From assembly GCF_001858325.1 (NCBI RefSeq), contig NZ_MBPP01000034.1, forward strand, positions 1 to 64,000: DNA of 64,000 nucleotides, in the 5' to 3' direction. Made by a program: the position numbers and the translations under genes. The notes under the pieces were generated by a model. The model was not told the DNA's origin. It did not search any database and saw only the letters and a program-made list of their open reading frames with translations. Shown piece after piece: positions 52,734 through 62,707 of the stretch (positions within the stretch are counted from its first letter, which is position 1; each line of letters opens with the position of its first letter). The stretch is from Marinobacter sp. AC-23 (GTDB lineage: Bacteria > Pseudomonadota > Gammaproteobacteria > Pseudomonadales > Oleiphilaceae).

Positions 52734-53465
52734 ATGATTATAAATCGTTTTTTCATGATGGCTGTGATGGCCGCAGGTGTTCTGGGTGCGCCCTTCAGCG
52801 TTGCCGGTGATGTTGAGGATAGCATCAGTGAACGACTTTCCAGCTCTGTGCCTGGGCTAAGAATTTCGTCTGTGCGGGAATCCGAAGCGAAGGGGCTTTA
52901 CGAGGTTCAGAGCAACAATGGCGATACCATCTATACAACGGCTGATGGCCAGTACTTGCTTACCGGTGATTTGTTGAAGGTTACCAGCACGGGTATCGCC
53001 AATGTGACAGAAGAGGCCAGAGCCACTGAGCGGCGCAAAACCATGGAGAATTATGGTGACGATGGCGTGATCCGTTATAAGGCCAGCAACGAAAAAGCGG
53101 TGATTGATGTGTTTACCGACATTGATTGCCCATACTGCCGCAAACTTCACGATGAAGTGTCACAGCTTAATGACTATGGTATTACCGTGAATTACTATGC
53201 TTATCCGCGCTCTGGCCCGGGCAAGCCATCGTTTGTAAAGTATGTGTCCGTGTGGTGTGCAGAGGATCAAAAATCTGCGATGGATTCAGCCAAAGCCGGT
53301 AATACGGTTGAGGCGGCCACCTGCGAAAACCCGGTTCTGGAGCAGTTTAAGCTAGGCCAGCGCGTGGGTGTTACGGGTACACCGGCAATCGTACTGGAAG
53401 ACGGCAATATCGTGCGTGGTTACGTTCCTGCAAGGAACCTGGCCGAAGGCTTGGGCTTGCTTTGA
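52734..53465 (+). CDS. dsbC: Thiol:disulfide interchange protein DsbC
   Basis: Encodes 243 aa from ATG at 52734; a GTG four codons upstream is the alternative. The signal peptide FFMMAVMAAGVLGAPFSVAG leads to the periplasm. The N-terminal dimer domain is followed by a thioredoxin fold with active site DVFTDIDCPYCRKLHDEVSQ and cis-Pro loop GVTGTPAIVLEDGN. It isomerises wrong disulfides. xerD-dsbC-hom-thrC is the conserved local order. Confidence 0.95.
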   Translation: MIINRFFMMAVMAAGVLGAPFSVAGDVEDSISERLSSSVPGLRISSVRESEAKGLYEVQSNNGDTIYTTADGQYLLTGDLLKVTSTGIANVTEEARATERRKTMENYGDDGVIRYKASNEKAVIDVFTDIDCPYCRKLHDEVSQLNDYGITVNYYAYPRSGPGKPSFVKYVSVWCAEDQKSAMDSAKAGNTVEAATCENPVLEQFKLGQRVGVTGTPAIVLEDGNIVRGYVPARNLAEGLGLL

Positions 53466-53640
53466 TGCGTGCATAACCGCGCCACGCCCAGGGTGGCGCG
53501 GTTATGTGACAGGCTTTTGGTTCAGGGCTTATTCAGCAGGCCTTGAACCGGTATACTATGCGCCTTTTCAGTGTCGCAACATCGCAATGCTGCAAAACTA
53601 CAATTTATCAGCACCCCCATTCGGGATCAGAGGTGAGAGC

Positions 53641-54942
53641 TTGAAAGACGTCAGTGTCGGAATCTGCGGACTGGGAACCGTTGGCGGCGGTACATTCAAT
53701 GTATTAACGCGCAACGCAGCGCTAATTGCGGGCCGTGCGGGCTGTAATATCCGGATTACCCGGGTTGCCAGTCGTCGCAGCCGTGACGATATAGATCTTG
53801 GCGACGTAGCCTTTAGCACCGAGATTTTTGACGTGGTGAATGATCCTGCCGTCGACGTTGTTGTTGAGTTGATTGGCGGTTATGACACCGCGCGGGAACT
53901 CGTGCTGACGGCCATTAAGAATGGCAAGCACGTAGTAACCGCTAACAAGGCGCTAATTGCTGTTCATGGTAACGAAATTTTCGAAGCGGCTGAAAAAGCC
54001 GGTGTCGTCGTTGCCTATGAGGCAGGTGTTGCGGGTGGCATTCCAGTAATGAAAGCCATTCGTGAAGGCATGGCCGCTAACCGTATCGATTGGATTGCCG
54101 GAATTATAAATGGCACTGGCAATTACATTCTTACCGAGATGCGTGCAGGGCGAGCCTTTGCTGAAGTTCTTAAAGAAGCCCAGGATCTTGGTTACGCAGA
54201 AGCAGACCCGACCTTTGATGTTGAGGGTATCGACGCGGCCCACAAACTGACTATTTTGGCTTCGGCCGGTTTCGGCGTTCCGCTGCAGTTTGATAAGGCA
54301 TTTACCGAAGGAATTTCATCAATTACTCCCTACGACATCGCCCATGCTGAGCAGCTTGGCTACCGTATCAAGCATTTGGGTATTGCTCGCCGTCGCGAAG
54401 AAGGTATCGAGCTTCGGGTGCACCCAACCCTGGTTCCAAAAAGCCACCTGATTGCTCAGGTCGATGGCGTACTTAACGCTGTTCTTATGGAAGGCGATGC
54501 AGTTGGCCAGACTATGTATTACGGCCCGGGTGCGGGTGATGAAGCGACAGCTTCTGCTGTGATTGCCGATATTGTTGATGTTGCCCGTGTTGTGGCAAGC
54601 AACGGCGCGTTACGGGTTCCTTACCTGGGTTTTGTGCCAGAGGCCATGGAAAACCTGAGCGTGCTTTCCATGGAAGAGGTTCAGTCGGCCTATTATCTGC
54701 GTATTACCGCCTTGGATCGGCCAGGTGTGTTGGCAAAAATTGCCTCCGTTCTGAGTGAACACGGCATCAATATTGAGTCGATAATGCAGAAAGAATCTGA
54801 GCTGAAGGATGGCCGCATTCCGGTCATTATCCTGACCCACACCGTACAAGAGCGGCAGATCAACCGAGCTATCGAAGAGATGGAAGCTTTCTCGGATATT
54901 GATGGACCGGTTATTCGTATCCGCGCCGAAAACTTCAACTGA
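53641..54942 (+). CDS. hom: Homoserine dehydrogenase
   Basis: I place the start at TTG 53641 with AGAGGTGAG just upstream, giving 433 aa as usual; ATG at 53587 would add 18 unconserved residues. The NAD(P) motif VGICGLGTVGGGTFNVLTRN, NGTGNYILTEM and DVEGIDAAHKLTIL are intact, and the C-terminus carries an ACT domain (LRITALDRPGVLAKIASVL, HGINIESIMQKE). It reduces aspartate semialdehyde to homoserine. The ACT domain suggests feedback by threonine. thrC follows after 26 bases. Confidence 0.95.
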   Translation: MKDVSVGICGLGTVGGGTFNVLTRNAALIAGRAGCNIRITRVASRRSRDDIDLGDVAFSTEIFDVVNDPAVDVVVELIGGYDTARELVLTAIKNGKHVVTANKALIAVHGNEIFEAAEKAGVVVAYEAGVAGGIPVMKAIREGMAANRIDWIAGIINGTGNYILTEMRAGRAFAEVLKEAQDLGYAEADPTFDVEGIDAAHKLTILASAGFGVPLQFDKAFTEGISSITPYDIAHAEQLGYRIKHLGIARRREEGIELRVHPTLVPKSHLIAQVDGVLNAVLMEGDAVGQTMYYGPGAGDEATASAVIADIVDVARVVASNGALRVPYLGFVPEAMENLSVLSMEEVQSAYYLRITALDRPGVLAKIASVLSEHGINIESIMQKESELKDGRIPVIILTHTVQERQINRAIEEMEAFSDIDGPVIRIRAENFN

Positions 54943-54968
54943 GAAAACCATAACCGACAGGTACGCAC

Positions 54969-56369
54969 GTGAGATATATCAGTACGCGGGGAGAAGCCCC
55001 CGCACTGGGTTTTGAAGATGTTCTGCTCACAGGGTTGGCCCCTGACGGCGGTCTTTATGTTCCGGAGTCGCTTCCGCACTTCAGCCTGGAAGAAATCCGT
55101 AGCTGGCGTGGGCTTCCGTATACCGAGCTGGCCTTCAATATCATGTACCCGTTTGTGGAAGAGGCTATCCCTGAAGCTGATTTCCGCCAAATGCTGGATG
55201 ATACCTACGGCGTGTTTGCCCACAAGGCCGTAGCGCCACTGGTGCAGCTTGACACCAACGAGTGGGTGATGGAGCTGTTCCGTGGGCCGACACTGGCGTT
55301 CAAGGACTTTGCGCTTCAGCTGCTAGGTCGTTTGCTGGATTACGTGCTCGGAAAGCGCCAGGAGCATGCGGTCATTATGGGTGCAACCTCCGGCGACACC
55401 GGTTCTGCGGCCATTGAAGGTTGTCGGCGTTGCGAGCATGTGGATATCTTCATTCTGCATCCTCACGAGCGCGTGTCGGAAGTGCAACGCCGCCAGATGA
55501 CTACGGTTAAGGGTGACAATATTCATAATCTGGCCATTCGTGGCAATTTTGACGATTGTCAGCGCATGGTTAAAGAGAGCTTTGGCGATCAGTCGTTCCT
55601 GGGTGGTAAAGCCAAGCTGGCTGCGGTTAACTCCATCAACTGGGCCCGCATCATGGCTCAGATTGTCTATTACTTTCATGCGTCTTTGGCGCTCGGTGGC
55701 CCGGATCGCAGCATGGCGTTTTCGGTGCCAACGGGTAATTTCGGGGATATCTTCGCCGGCTATCTTGCGAAAAAAATGGGCTTGCCCATATCCCAGTTGG
55801 TTATCGCCACCAACCGGAATGACATTCTTCATCGCTTCATGAGTGGCAACAAGTACGAGCAGCACACGCTTGAGCATACGCTCTCGCCGAGCATGGATAT
55901 TATGGTGTCCAGCAACTTTGAGCGCTTGTTGTTTGACCTTCATGGTCGCGACGGCCTGGCGGTTAAGCAGTTGCTTGAAAACGCATCCAAAGGCCCGGTG
56001 AGTATTGAAGATTATCGCTGGAAGCAGGCACGCAAGCTCTTCGACAGCGCGGCAGTTGATGACAAGGCCACTTGCGACACCATCCGTGAAGTCTACGAGC
56101 AGAACGAATACCTGCTGGACCCGCACACAGCCATCGGCGTAAATGCGGCCAGGGCTTGTCGTCGTGATTCTCAGGTGCCCATGATCACACTTGGAACGGC
56201 CCACCCGGCCAAGTTCCCCGATGCCATCACCGAGTCTGGCCTGACGGTAAAGGCGGAACTTCCGCCGCATATGGCCGATCTGTTCGAACGCGAAGAGCGC
56301 TATACCGTACTTGATAATGATAAGGCGGGCGTTCAGGCATTCATCGCAAAACACTGGAAGAATACCTGA
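54969..56369 (+). CDS. thrC: Threonine synthase
   Basis: Encodes 466 aa from GTG at 54969 (RYISTRGEAPALGFEDVLL). The PLP-binding lysine is in GPTLAFKDFALQLLGRLLDY, with the phosphate loop VIMGATSGDTGSAAIEGCR. FSVPTGNFGDIFAGYLAKK and EYLLDPHTAIGVNAARACR are also typical. It converts O-phosphohomoserine to threonine. recJ starts 6 bases after its stop. Confidence 0.97.
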   Translation: MRYISTRGEAPALGFEDVLLTGLAPDGGLYVPESLPHFSLEEIRSWRGLPYTELAFNIMYPFVEEAIPEADFRQMLDDTYGVFAHKAVAPLVQLDTNEWVMELFRGPTLAFKDFALQLLGRLLDYVLGKRQEHAVIMGATSGDTGSAAIEGCRRCEHVDIFILHPHERVSEVQRRQMTTVKGDNIHNLAIRGNFDDCQRMVKESFGDQSFLGGKAKLAAVNSINWARIMAQIVYYFHASLALGGPDRSMAFSVPTGNFGDIFAGYLAKKMGLPISQLVIATNRNDILHRFMSGNKYEQHTLEHTLSPSMDIMVSSNFERLLFDLHGRDGLAVKQLLENASKGPVSIEDYRWKQARKLFDSAAVDDKATCDTIREVYEQNEYLLDPHTAIGVNAARACRRDSQVPMITLGTAHPAKFPDAITESGLTVKAELPPHMADLFEREERYTVLDNDKAGVQAFIAKHWKNT

Positions 56370-56375
56370 CCCGGA

Positions 56376-58108
56376 ATGACACCCAAAAAGATCCTGCGTC
56401 GCTCCCACCCGAACAGCGTTCCGGCGTGGGGGCAAGACCTGCCTCCGTTGCTCCGCCGTTTGTACGCTGCTCGCGGCGTAACCTCCGACGACCAATTAAG
56501 TTATACCCTCAGGCACCTCGCATCACCCTTTGAGCTGCGCGGCATTGAGCGTGCGGTCGAATTGCTGGCGGACGCGATTGCTCAGAACCAGAGGGTGGTT
56601 GTACTCGGGGATTTTGACGCTGATGGCGCCACCAGTACCGCTGTGGCTATGCTCGGGCTTTCCATGCTTGGCTTGCAGAGCATCGATTTTCGAGTGCCTA
56701 GCCGATTTGCGGATGGTTATGGGCTTACCCCCGGCATTATTGAGCGCTTGCAGCTGGAAGACGAACTGCCTGACCTTTTGGTGACGGTAGACAACGGGAT
56801 TTCCGCTATTGAAGGCGTTAAAGCGGCCCGCGATCTGGGTATTAAGGTTGTGGTAACGGATCACCACCTTGCTGGCGAAACCCTGCCAGATGCCGACGCT
56901 ATCGTGAACCCCAATCAGCCGGCTGCGCTTTCTTGAGCAAAAATGCCGCAGGCGTGGGGGTTATGTTCTATGTGCTCACAGCACTGCGCAAAAAGCTCCG
57001 GGAAGCCGGTCGATTGCCGCAGCCAGAGCCCAACCTCGGCACTTTGTTAGATCTGGTGGCATTGGGCACCGTGGCCGATGTGGTGCCTTTGGACCATAAC
57101 AACCGCATCTTTGTTGAGCAGGGCCTGCGGCGCATTCGTCAAGGCGAAGCCCGCCCGGGAATTCTCGCATTGCTCGAGGTTGCCGGTCGCGAGCATGCAA
57201 ACATTAGCTCCACCGACCTTGGATTCGTGGTTGGCCCACGGCTTAACGCTGCGGGTAGGCTGGACGACATGAGCGTTGGTATTGCCTGTCTACTAGCCGA
57301 CAGCCCAGATGAAGCACGGCGACTCGCCCGCGAGCTGGACACCTTCAACCGTGAGCGGCGTACCATTGAGAAAGATATGAAAGCCCAGGCCCAAGACCTG
57401 CTCGCTTCCATGTCTCTGGATTTGGAAGGGCTGCCCTGGGGGTTGGCCCTGTTCGATCAGGACTGGCACCAGGGTGTTATCGGCATTCTCGCGGCCCGCA
57501 TTCGCGAGCAAACCAACAGGCCGACCATTGCCTTTGCCCCCGATGAAAACGGCGTAGATGTAAAAGGCTCTGCGCGATCAATCCCGGGCCTCCACATTCG
57601 CGATGTGTTGGCCGTTGTTGATTCTCGTCATCCTGGGGTGATGAAAAAGTTCGGTGGTCACGCCATGGCCGCTGGCATGACCCTGGCCCGAAATGATTTT
57701 GATGCCTTTACCGAGGCGTTTGATCGGGCAGTGAGAGATACCCTGACTGCAGCCGATCTTGAGGCTGCAATTACCACCGATGGGCCGCTGAGTTCTGCAG
57801 AGTTATCTCTGGAAACAGCCGCGTTATTGAAGCGCGCAGGCCCTTGGGGGCAGCATTTTCCCGAGCCTTTGTTTGACGGCGAGTTCCGTGTGGTCAGTCA
57901 GCGTATCGTTGGCGAAAATCACCTGAAGCTGGTTTTGCAGCCGATTGATGGCAGCGGCATCATCGACGGCATAGCGTTCAATACCGGGCCGGAGGTTCCT
58001 GATTACACGCGCACTGGGGCTAGGGTGGTTTACAAGCCGGATGCCAATACCTTCCGGGGCCGGACTAACCTTCAGCTTTTGGTGGATTATCTGGAGCCGC
58101 TTTCCTAA
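56376..58108 (+). CDS. recJ: Single-stranded-DNA exonuclease RecJ, one-base frameshift
   Basis: ATG at 56376. The DHH phosphoesterase domain shows VVLGDFDADGATSTAVAMLG and VVTDHHLAGETLPDADAIVN. Translation then stops at 56936. Restoring one G at 56921-56922 gives NPNQPGCAFLSKNAAGVGVM and continues to 58108, for 577 aa, the usual size. The C-terminal part includes DVVPLDHNNRIFVEQGLRRI, FVVGPRLNAAGRLDDMSVGI and the DHHA1 motif KFGGHAMAAGMTLARNDF. It degrades single strands 5' to 3' in repair and recombination. The break is probably a sequence error. It ends just before a long inverted repeat. Confidence 0.9.
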
Positions 58109-58124
58109 CCAGGCTTTTGAGTCT

Positions 58125-58217
58125 GGTCAGGAGGCGGGTGCTCTTTTCTTCTGGAAAAAGCAACTCGCTGCGCTCAGACATCTTTTTCCGGCAGAAAAGA
58201 GCACCCGCCCCCTGACC
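58125..58217. repeat. Long imperfect inverted repeat (93 bp) between recJ and prfB
   Basis: Arms of 36 bases (58125-58160 and 58182-58217) match with three mismatches around a loop of about 21 bases. They start with GGTCAGG(A/G)GGCGGGTGCT and reach CTTTTTC at the tip. The stem contains a TCTTTTC tract that makes the transcript fold into a very stable hairpin. It may end recJ transcription or be a member of a dispersed palindromic repeat family. No second copy is in the window. No gene was seen in 58109-58353. Confidence 0.8.
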
Positions 58218-58353
58218 GACTTGGCTGTAAAGATAGCTCGCCTGGATTGCGCCCAAGTTGAAGTTCGGTTTCCCACGGCTGATTTGCAGCCGGAATTCCG
58301 GTAGAATCCCGCCACAGTTTTACGCATCATTTTCCAACGTGAGTAAGGTTTTC

Positions 58354-59449
58354 ATGGAAATTAATCCCATTGTGACGAAGATTAAAGAGCTTCGTGAGCG
58401 TACTGAATCGCTCAGGGGGTATCTTTGACTATGATCAGCGGAGTGAGCGGCTGGTCGAAGTAGAGCGAGAAATGGAAATGCCCACTGTGTGGGATGACCC
58501 TGAGCGCGCTCAGGCGCTGGGTAAAGAGCGTTCTGATCTTGATTTGATTGTTAGTACCATCGACAACCTCACAACCGGCCTGGCCGATGCAGAAAGCCTG
58601 CTGGAAATGGCGGTTGATGAAGATGACGCAGACACAGTAACCGAGATTGAGTCGGATCTTGAAGCGCTTGATTCCGAGCTCGAAAAGCTTGAATTCCGCC
58701 GGATGTTTTCGGGTGAGATGGACGCCAATAGCGCCTACCTCGAAATCCAGGCCGGGTCAGGCGGCACGGAAGCTCAGGACTGGGCTAACATGCTTCTGCG
58801 TATGTACTTGCGCTGGGCTGAGCGCCGTGGTTTTAAGGCGGACATTGTGGAGTTGCAAGAGGGTGATGTGGCTGGCGTGAAGAGTGCCACTATCCACATT
58901 CAAGGCGAGTATGCGTTCGGTTGGTCACGAACGGAGACCGGTGTTCATCGTCTGGTTCGTAAGTCGCCTTTCGACTCTGGTAATCGTCGCCACACGTCTT
59001 TCTCTTCGGTATTTGTTTCACCGGAAGTGGACGACAGCTTTGTGATTGAAATTAACCCGGCGGATCTGCGGGTGGATGTTTACCGTGCCTCCGGCGCCGG
59101 TGGTCAGCACGTTAACCGGACGGAATCTGCGGTGCGCCTGACCCACAACCCGACAGGTATTGTTGTGGCCTGTCAGGCCGGCCGAAGCCAGCATCAGAAC
59201 AAAGATCAGGCTATGAAGCAGCTTAAAGCCAAGCTGTATGAGCGTGAGATGCAGGAACGTAACGCCGAGAAGCAAAAGGCCGAAGACGCAAAATCCGATA
59301 TTGGTTGGGGCAGCCAGATTCGCTCCTACGTGCTGGATGATGGCCGTATAAAGGATTTGCGTACCAAAGTTGAAACCAGCAGCACCCAGGCGGTGTTGGA
59401 TGGTGATATCGATAAGTTCATTGAAGCCAGCCTGAAAATGGCGCTGTAA
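58354..59449 (+). CDS. prfB: Peptide chain release factor 2, programmed +1 frameshift
   Basis: The 24 codons from ATG 58354 ([20 protein letters not shown], then RGYL) end in TGA at 58426. A +1 slip at CUU (58423-58425) joins the frame at GAC 58427 and continues to 59449, for 364 aa. The Shine-Dalgarno-like AGGGGG (58414-58419) lies three bases before CUUUGAC, exactly the conserved autoregulatory site. The main body has the release-factor GGQ loop in [22 protein letters not shown]2 ends translation at UAA and UGA. lysS follows 52 bases later. Confidence 0.98.
58414..58429 (+). promoter_or_regulatory. prfB programmed frameshift site
   Basis: AGGGGGTATCTTTGAC: internal Shine-Dalgarno, slippery CTT and the UGA stop followed by C. 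Low RF2 lets the ribosome slip +1, so RF2 controls its own synthesis. Sequence is identical in form to the E. coli site. Confidence 0.97.
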
Positions 59450-59501
59450 TCAGCGTCATTAGCAAGCCAACCCGGACATCCCGATTTTCTAGTGAGCCAA
59501 C

Positions 59502-61034
59502 ATGACTGAACACGCCAAGAATGCACCCCAAGAGGACAACAAGCTGATTGCCGAGCGCCGCGCCAAGTTGGCCGAGCTGCGCAAGAGTGGTAATCCGTTC
59601 CCAAATGACTTTCGTCGCGATTCCACTGCCGCCGAGCTGCAGGCTAAATACGGCGACCATGGTAAAGAAGAACTGGAGTCTATGGGCATTAAGGTTGCCG
59701 TTGCAGGCCGTATGATGCTTGATCGAAAAGCATTCAAAGTGGTTCAGGACATGACTGGTCGTATCCAGATCTATGCCACTAAAGATGTGCAAAAAGATAC
59801 CAAGCATTGGGATCTGGGGGATATTGTTGGCGTACGGGGCACCTTGTGCAAATCGGGTAAAGGTGATCTTTATGTGACTATGGATGAGTATGTGTTGCTC
59901 ACCAAGTCGCTACGCCCGCTGCCGGAAAAGCACAAAGGCCTGACTGATACCGAATCGCGGTACCGTCATCGGTATGTGGATCTGATGGTTAACGAAGACA
60001 GCCGTCGGGTATTCCTTGCGCGGTCCAAGATCATTACTTCTATGCGCCAGTTCTTTGCAGATCGGGACTTCATTGAAGTTGAAACGCCCATGCTGCAGGT
60101 GATTCCTGGCGGCGCGACTGCGCGACCATTTGTTACCCACCATAATGCATTGGGCATGGATATGTACCTGCGCATTGCACCGGAGCTTTTCCTCAAGCGG
60201 CTGGTTGTGGGTGGCTTTGAGCGGGTATTCGAGATTAACCGTAACTTTCGGAATGAGGGGCTTTCTACCCGTCATAACCCGGAATTTACCATGGTTGAGT
60301 TTTATCAGGCATATGCCGATTACAACGACTTGATGGATCTTACCGAGGATATGCTGCGCACGATTGCAGAGAATGTTTTGGGTAGCACCACCGTAGTGAA
60401 CACTCGCATGCTGGCCGATGGCACTGAAGAACGCATTGAGTACGATTTTGGCAAGTCCTTTGAACGCCTGACCGTTGTCGATGCAATCTTGCGCTACTCT
60501 CCGGATGTAACAGCCGAGCAGTTGGCGGATGAGATATCCGCTCGCCAGGTAGCAAAAGACCTGGGCATTCATGTGAAATCCGGTTGGGGCCTAGGTAGGG
60601 TCCAAATCGAAATTTTTGAGGCGACGGCAGAGCATCGTTTGATGCAGCCAACGTTCATTACCGAGTATCCGAAGGAAGTGTCACCACTGGCGCGTTGCAA
60701 GGATAGCAATCCGTTTGTGACTGAGCGTTTTGAGTTCTTCGTGGGTGGCCGTGAGATTGCCAATGGCTTTTCCGAGCTTAACGACGCAGAAGACCAGGCT
60801 GAGCGCTTCCAGGCTCAAGTGGCAGAGAAAGATGCCGGCGACGACGAGGCTATGTTCTACGACGAAGACTATGTAATGGCTCTGGAATATGGTTTGCCGC
60901 CAACCGCGGGCGAGGGCATTGGTATTGACCGCCTGGCCATGCTGCTGACCAACTCTCCGTCCATTCGCGACGTGATTCTGTTCCCGGCCATGCGCCCTGA
61001 ACACAAAACCGAGAGCGCGAAGCACGAGGAATAA
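59502..61034 (+). CDS. lysS: Lysyl-tRNA synthetase, class II
   Basis: Encodes 510 aa from ATG at 59502. The OB-fold anticodon domain ([20 protein letters not shown]) is followed by class II motif 2, [20 protein letters not shown], and motif 3, [20 protein letters not shown]. It charges tRNA-Lys. The prfB-lysS pair is conserved in gammaproteobacteria. ung starts 3 bases after its stop codon. Length is normal. Confidence 0.98.
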   Translation: MTEHAKNAPQEDNKLIAERRAKLAELRKSGNPFPNDFRRDSTAAELQAKYGDHGKEELESMGIKVAVAGRMMLDRKAFKVVQDMTGRIQIYATKDVQKDTKHWDLGDIVGVRGTLCKSGKGDLYVTMDEYVLLTKSLRPLPEKHKGLTDTESRYRHRYVDLMVNEDSRRVFLARSKIITSMRQFFADRDFIEVETPMLQVIPGGATARPFVTHHNALGMDMYLRIAPELFLKRLVVGGFERVFEINRNFRNEGLSTRHNPEFTMVEFYQAYADYNDLMDLTEDMLRTIAENVLGSTTVVNTRMLADGTEERIEYDFGKSFERLTVVDAILRYSPDVTAEQLADEISARQVAKDLGIHVKSGWGLGRVQIEIFEATAEHRLMQPTFITEYPKEVSPLARCKDSNPFVTERFEFFVGGREIANGFSELNDAEDQAERFQAQVAEKDAGDDEAMFYDEDYVMALEYGLPPTAGEGIGIDRLAMLLTNSPSIRDVILFPAMRPEHKTESAKHEE

Positions 61035-61036
61035 CC

Positions 61037-61762
61037 ATGCACCCGGTTGAGCTACTGGCAAGCCATCTCAGGCCCGACCGGGGCTGGAAAGAACACCTCG
61101 CAAGCGAATTCAGCCAGCCCTACATGCAGGCGTTGGCTGAGTTTCTGGCTGCCGAAGAAAGTGCCGGGAAGGTTCTCTTCCCAAGCAGCTCCCACTGCTT
61201 CAACGCGTTGAACAGCACGCCTCTGGATGAGGTGCGTGTGGTCATTCTTGGGCAGGATCCTTATCACGGCCCAGGCCAGGCCCACGGTCTGTGCTTTTCA
61301 GTAAGGCCGAATGTTCCCCCGCCACCGTCGCTCGTTAATATGTTCAAAGAAATTCAGAGTGACCTGGGCATTGCGCCGCCAGATCACGGCTGCCTACAGC
61401 CTTGGGCGGAACAGGGCGTGTTGCTTCTCAACAGTGTGCTTACGGTGGCTCAGGGGCAGGCCGGTGCGCATCAGGGGAAAGGCTGGGAGACGTTTACAGA
61501 CCGCGTGATTGAGGCAGTGAATCATGAGCGTGAGGGCGTCGTGTTCATGCTCTGGGGCAACTATGCCAGAAAGAAGGGGCGGCATATTGACCGGAGCCGG
61601 CACCTGGTGCTGGAAGGGCCGCACCCATCACCGCTTAGTGCGTATCGCGGATTCTTCGGCTGCAAGCATTTCTCCCGGGCCAATGAATGGCTCCGGGAAC
61701 AAGGGCGAACGCCAGTAAGCTGGGCGCTGCCCTTTAAAGCAGATCTGGATGCCGACTACTGA
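61037..61762 (+). CDS. ung: Uracil-DNA glycosylase
   Basis: Encodes 241 aa from ATG at 61037. Catalytic motif [20 protein letters not shown] carries the water-activating Asp, and the DNA-binding motif [20 protein letters not shown] provides the active-site His and loop. [20 protein letters not shown] is also typical. It removes uracil from DNA to start base excision repair. It lies right behind lysS and converges with the HDOD gene, with a 7-base overlap of the 3' ends. Confidence 0.97.
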   Translation: MHPVELLASHLRPDRGWKEHLASEFSQPYMQALAEFLAAEESAGKVLFPSSSHCFNALNSTPLDEVRVVILGQDPYHGPGQAHGLCFSVRPNVPPPPSLVNMFKEIQSDLGIAPPDHGCLQPWAEQGVLLLNSVLTVAQGQAGAHQGKGWETFTDRVIEAVNHEREGVVFMLWGNYARKKGRHIDRSRHLVLEGPHPSPLSAYRGFFGCKHFSRANEWLREQGRTPVSWALPFKADLDADY

Positions 61763-62589
61763 AGCAAAGCCATTGCGGCTTCCATCTGGGCATTCAGGTC
61801 TTCTTCTTCGCTCATATCGATATTCGGGTCGATACCCAGGCGCTTAAAAGCTGGGATAGCAGATCCGTCCAGTTGTGCCCAAGGGTGCTCGGAGCCTGCA
61901 GCCAGCTGCAGGTTGGCCACCATAACCAGGTCAGCGTAGTCGGCTGCGGGTACTTCTCTCTGGAAGTTGGCGTATTCCAACGGAACGTTTTGCAGGTCTT
62001 TCGGGAAATCCCACCGTTTAAGAATTGCAGCACCGATTCTTGGGTGCAGTTCGTCAATGACGTTGTCCAGCATGATGCTGCTGATCTGCACGTCTTCGTC
62101 TTCCACGTAGCGCAAAATGGGCAGCACGCCGATCAGGTGAACCAAGCCCGCCAAGGTCGCCTGGTCCGGCTTCAGTTTAGTGTAATGCTGGGCCAATACG
62201 TGGCAAACGCCCGCTACTTCGGTACTGGTCTGCCAGGTTGCGCGCAGGCGTTTGTCGATCATCTCAGAGGTTGCCTGGAACATCTGCTGCATGGCCAGGC
62301 CCATGGCCAGGTTGCTGGTGTAGACCATTCCTAGCCGGCTTACCGCCATGTTCAGATTCTCTATCGCGCGGTTGCCCCGAAAAAGTGGGCTGTTGCAGAC
62401 ACGGATGATGCGAGCAGAGAGTGCTGTGTCATTGCTAATGACCTTAACCAGATCACCAATGGCAGAGTCTTCTGACTCGGCGATCTCGCGCACCTGAAGT
62501 GCCGCTTCGGGCAAAGTTGGGAGTACCAGCTTGTCGTTTTCAATAGCGGCGGTGAGGTCCGCTTTGATGGTTTCAGAAATATTCGACAT
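61756..62589 (-). CDS. HDOD domain protein
   Basis: Encodes 277 aa. The HDOD domain covers residues about 15-215: [60 protein letters not shown], and [14 protein letters not shown]. The classical HD catalytic pair is not seen, as usual in HDOD. Such proteins act in signal transduction, often with cyclic-di-GMP or motility control. It has an acidic C-terminal tail ([16 protein letters not shown]). Its 3' end overlaps ung by 7 bases on the opposite strand. Confidence 0.9.
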   Translation of the reverse strand: MSNISETIKADLTAAIENDKLVLPTLPEAALQVREIAESEDSAIGDLVKVISNDTALSARIIRVCNSPLFRGNRAIENLNMAVSRLGMVYTSNLAMGLAMQQMFQATSEMIDKRLRATWQTSTEVAGVCHVLAQHYTKLKPDQATLAGLVHLIGVLPILRYVEDEDVQISSIMLDNVIDELHPRIGAAILKRWDFPKDLQNVPLEYANFQREVPAADYADLVMVANLQLAAGSEHPWAQLDGSAIPAFKRLGIDPNIDMSEEEDLNAQMEAAMALLQ

Positions 62590-62707
62590 GGTTTGGCAAG
62601 GGTCCGCTTGTCAGATCGGGCGGTCCGTCATGCTAGTGAGCGGACAACCCGAGGATCAAAATTGTGAACTCTATTTATAGCAAAATTTTGCGGGCTTTCC
62701 TGTCAAC

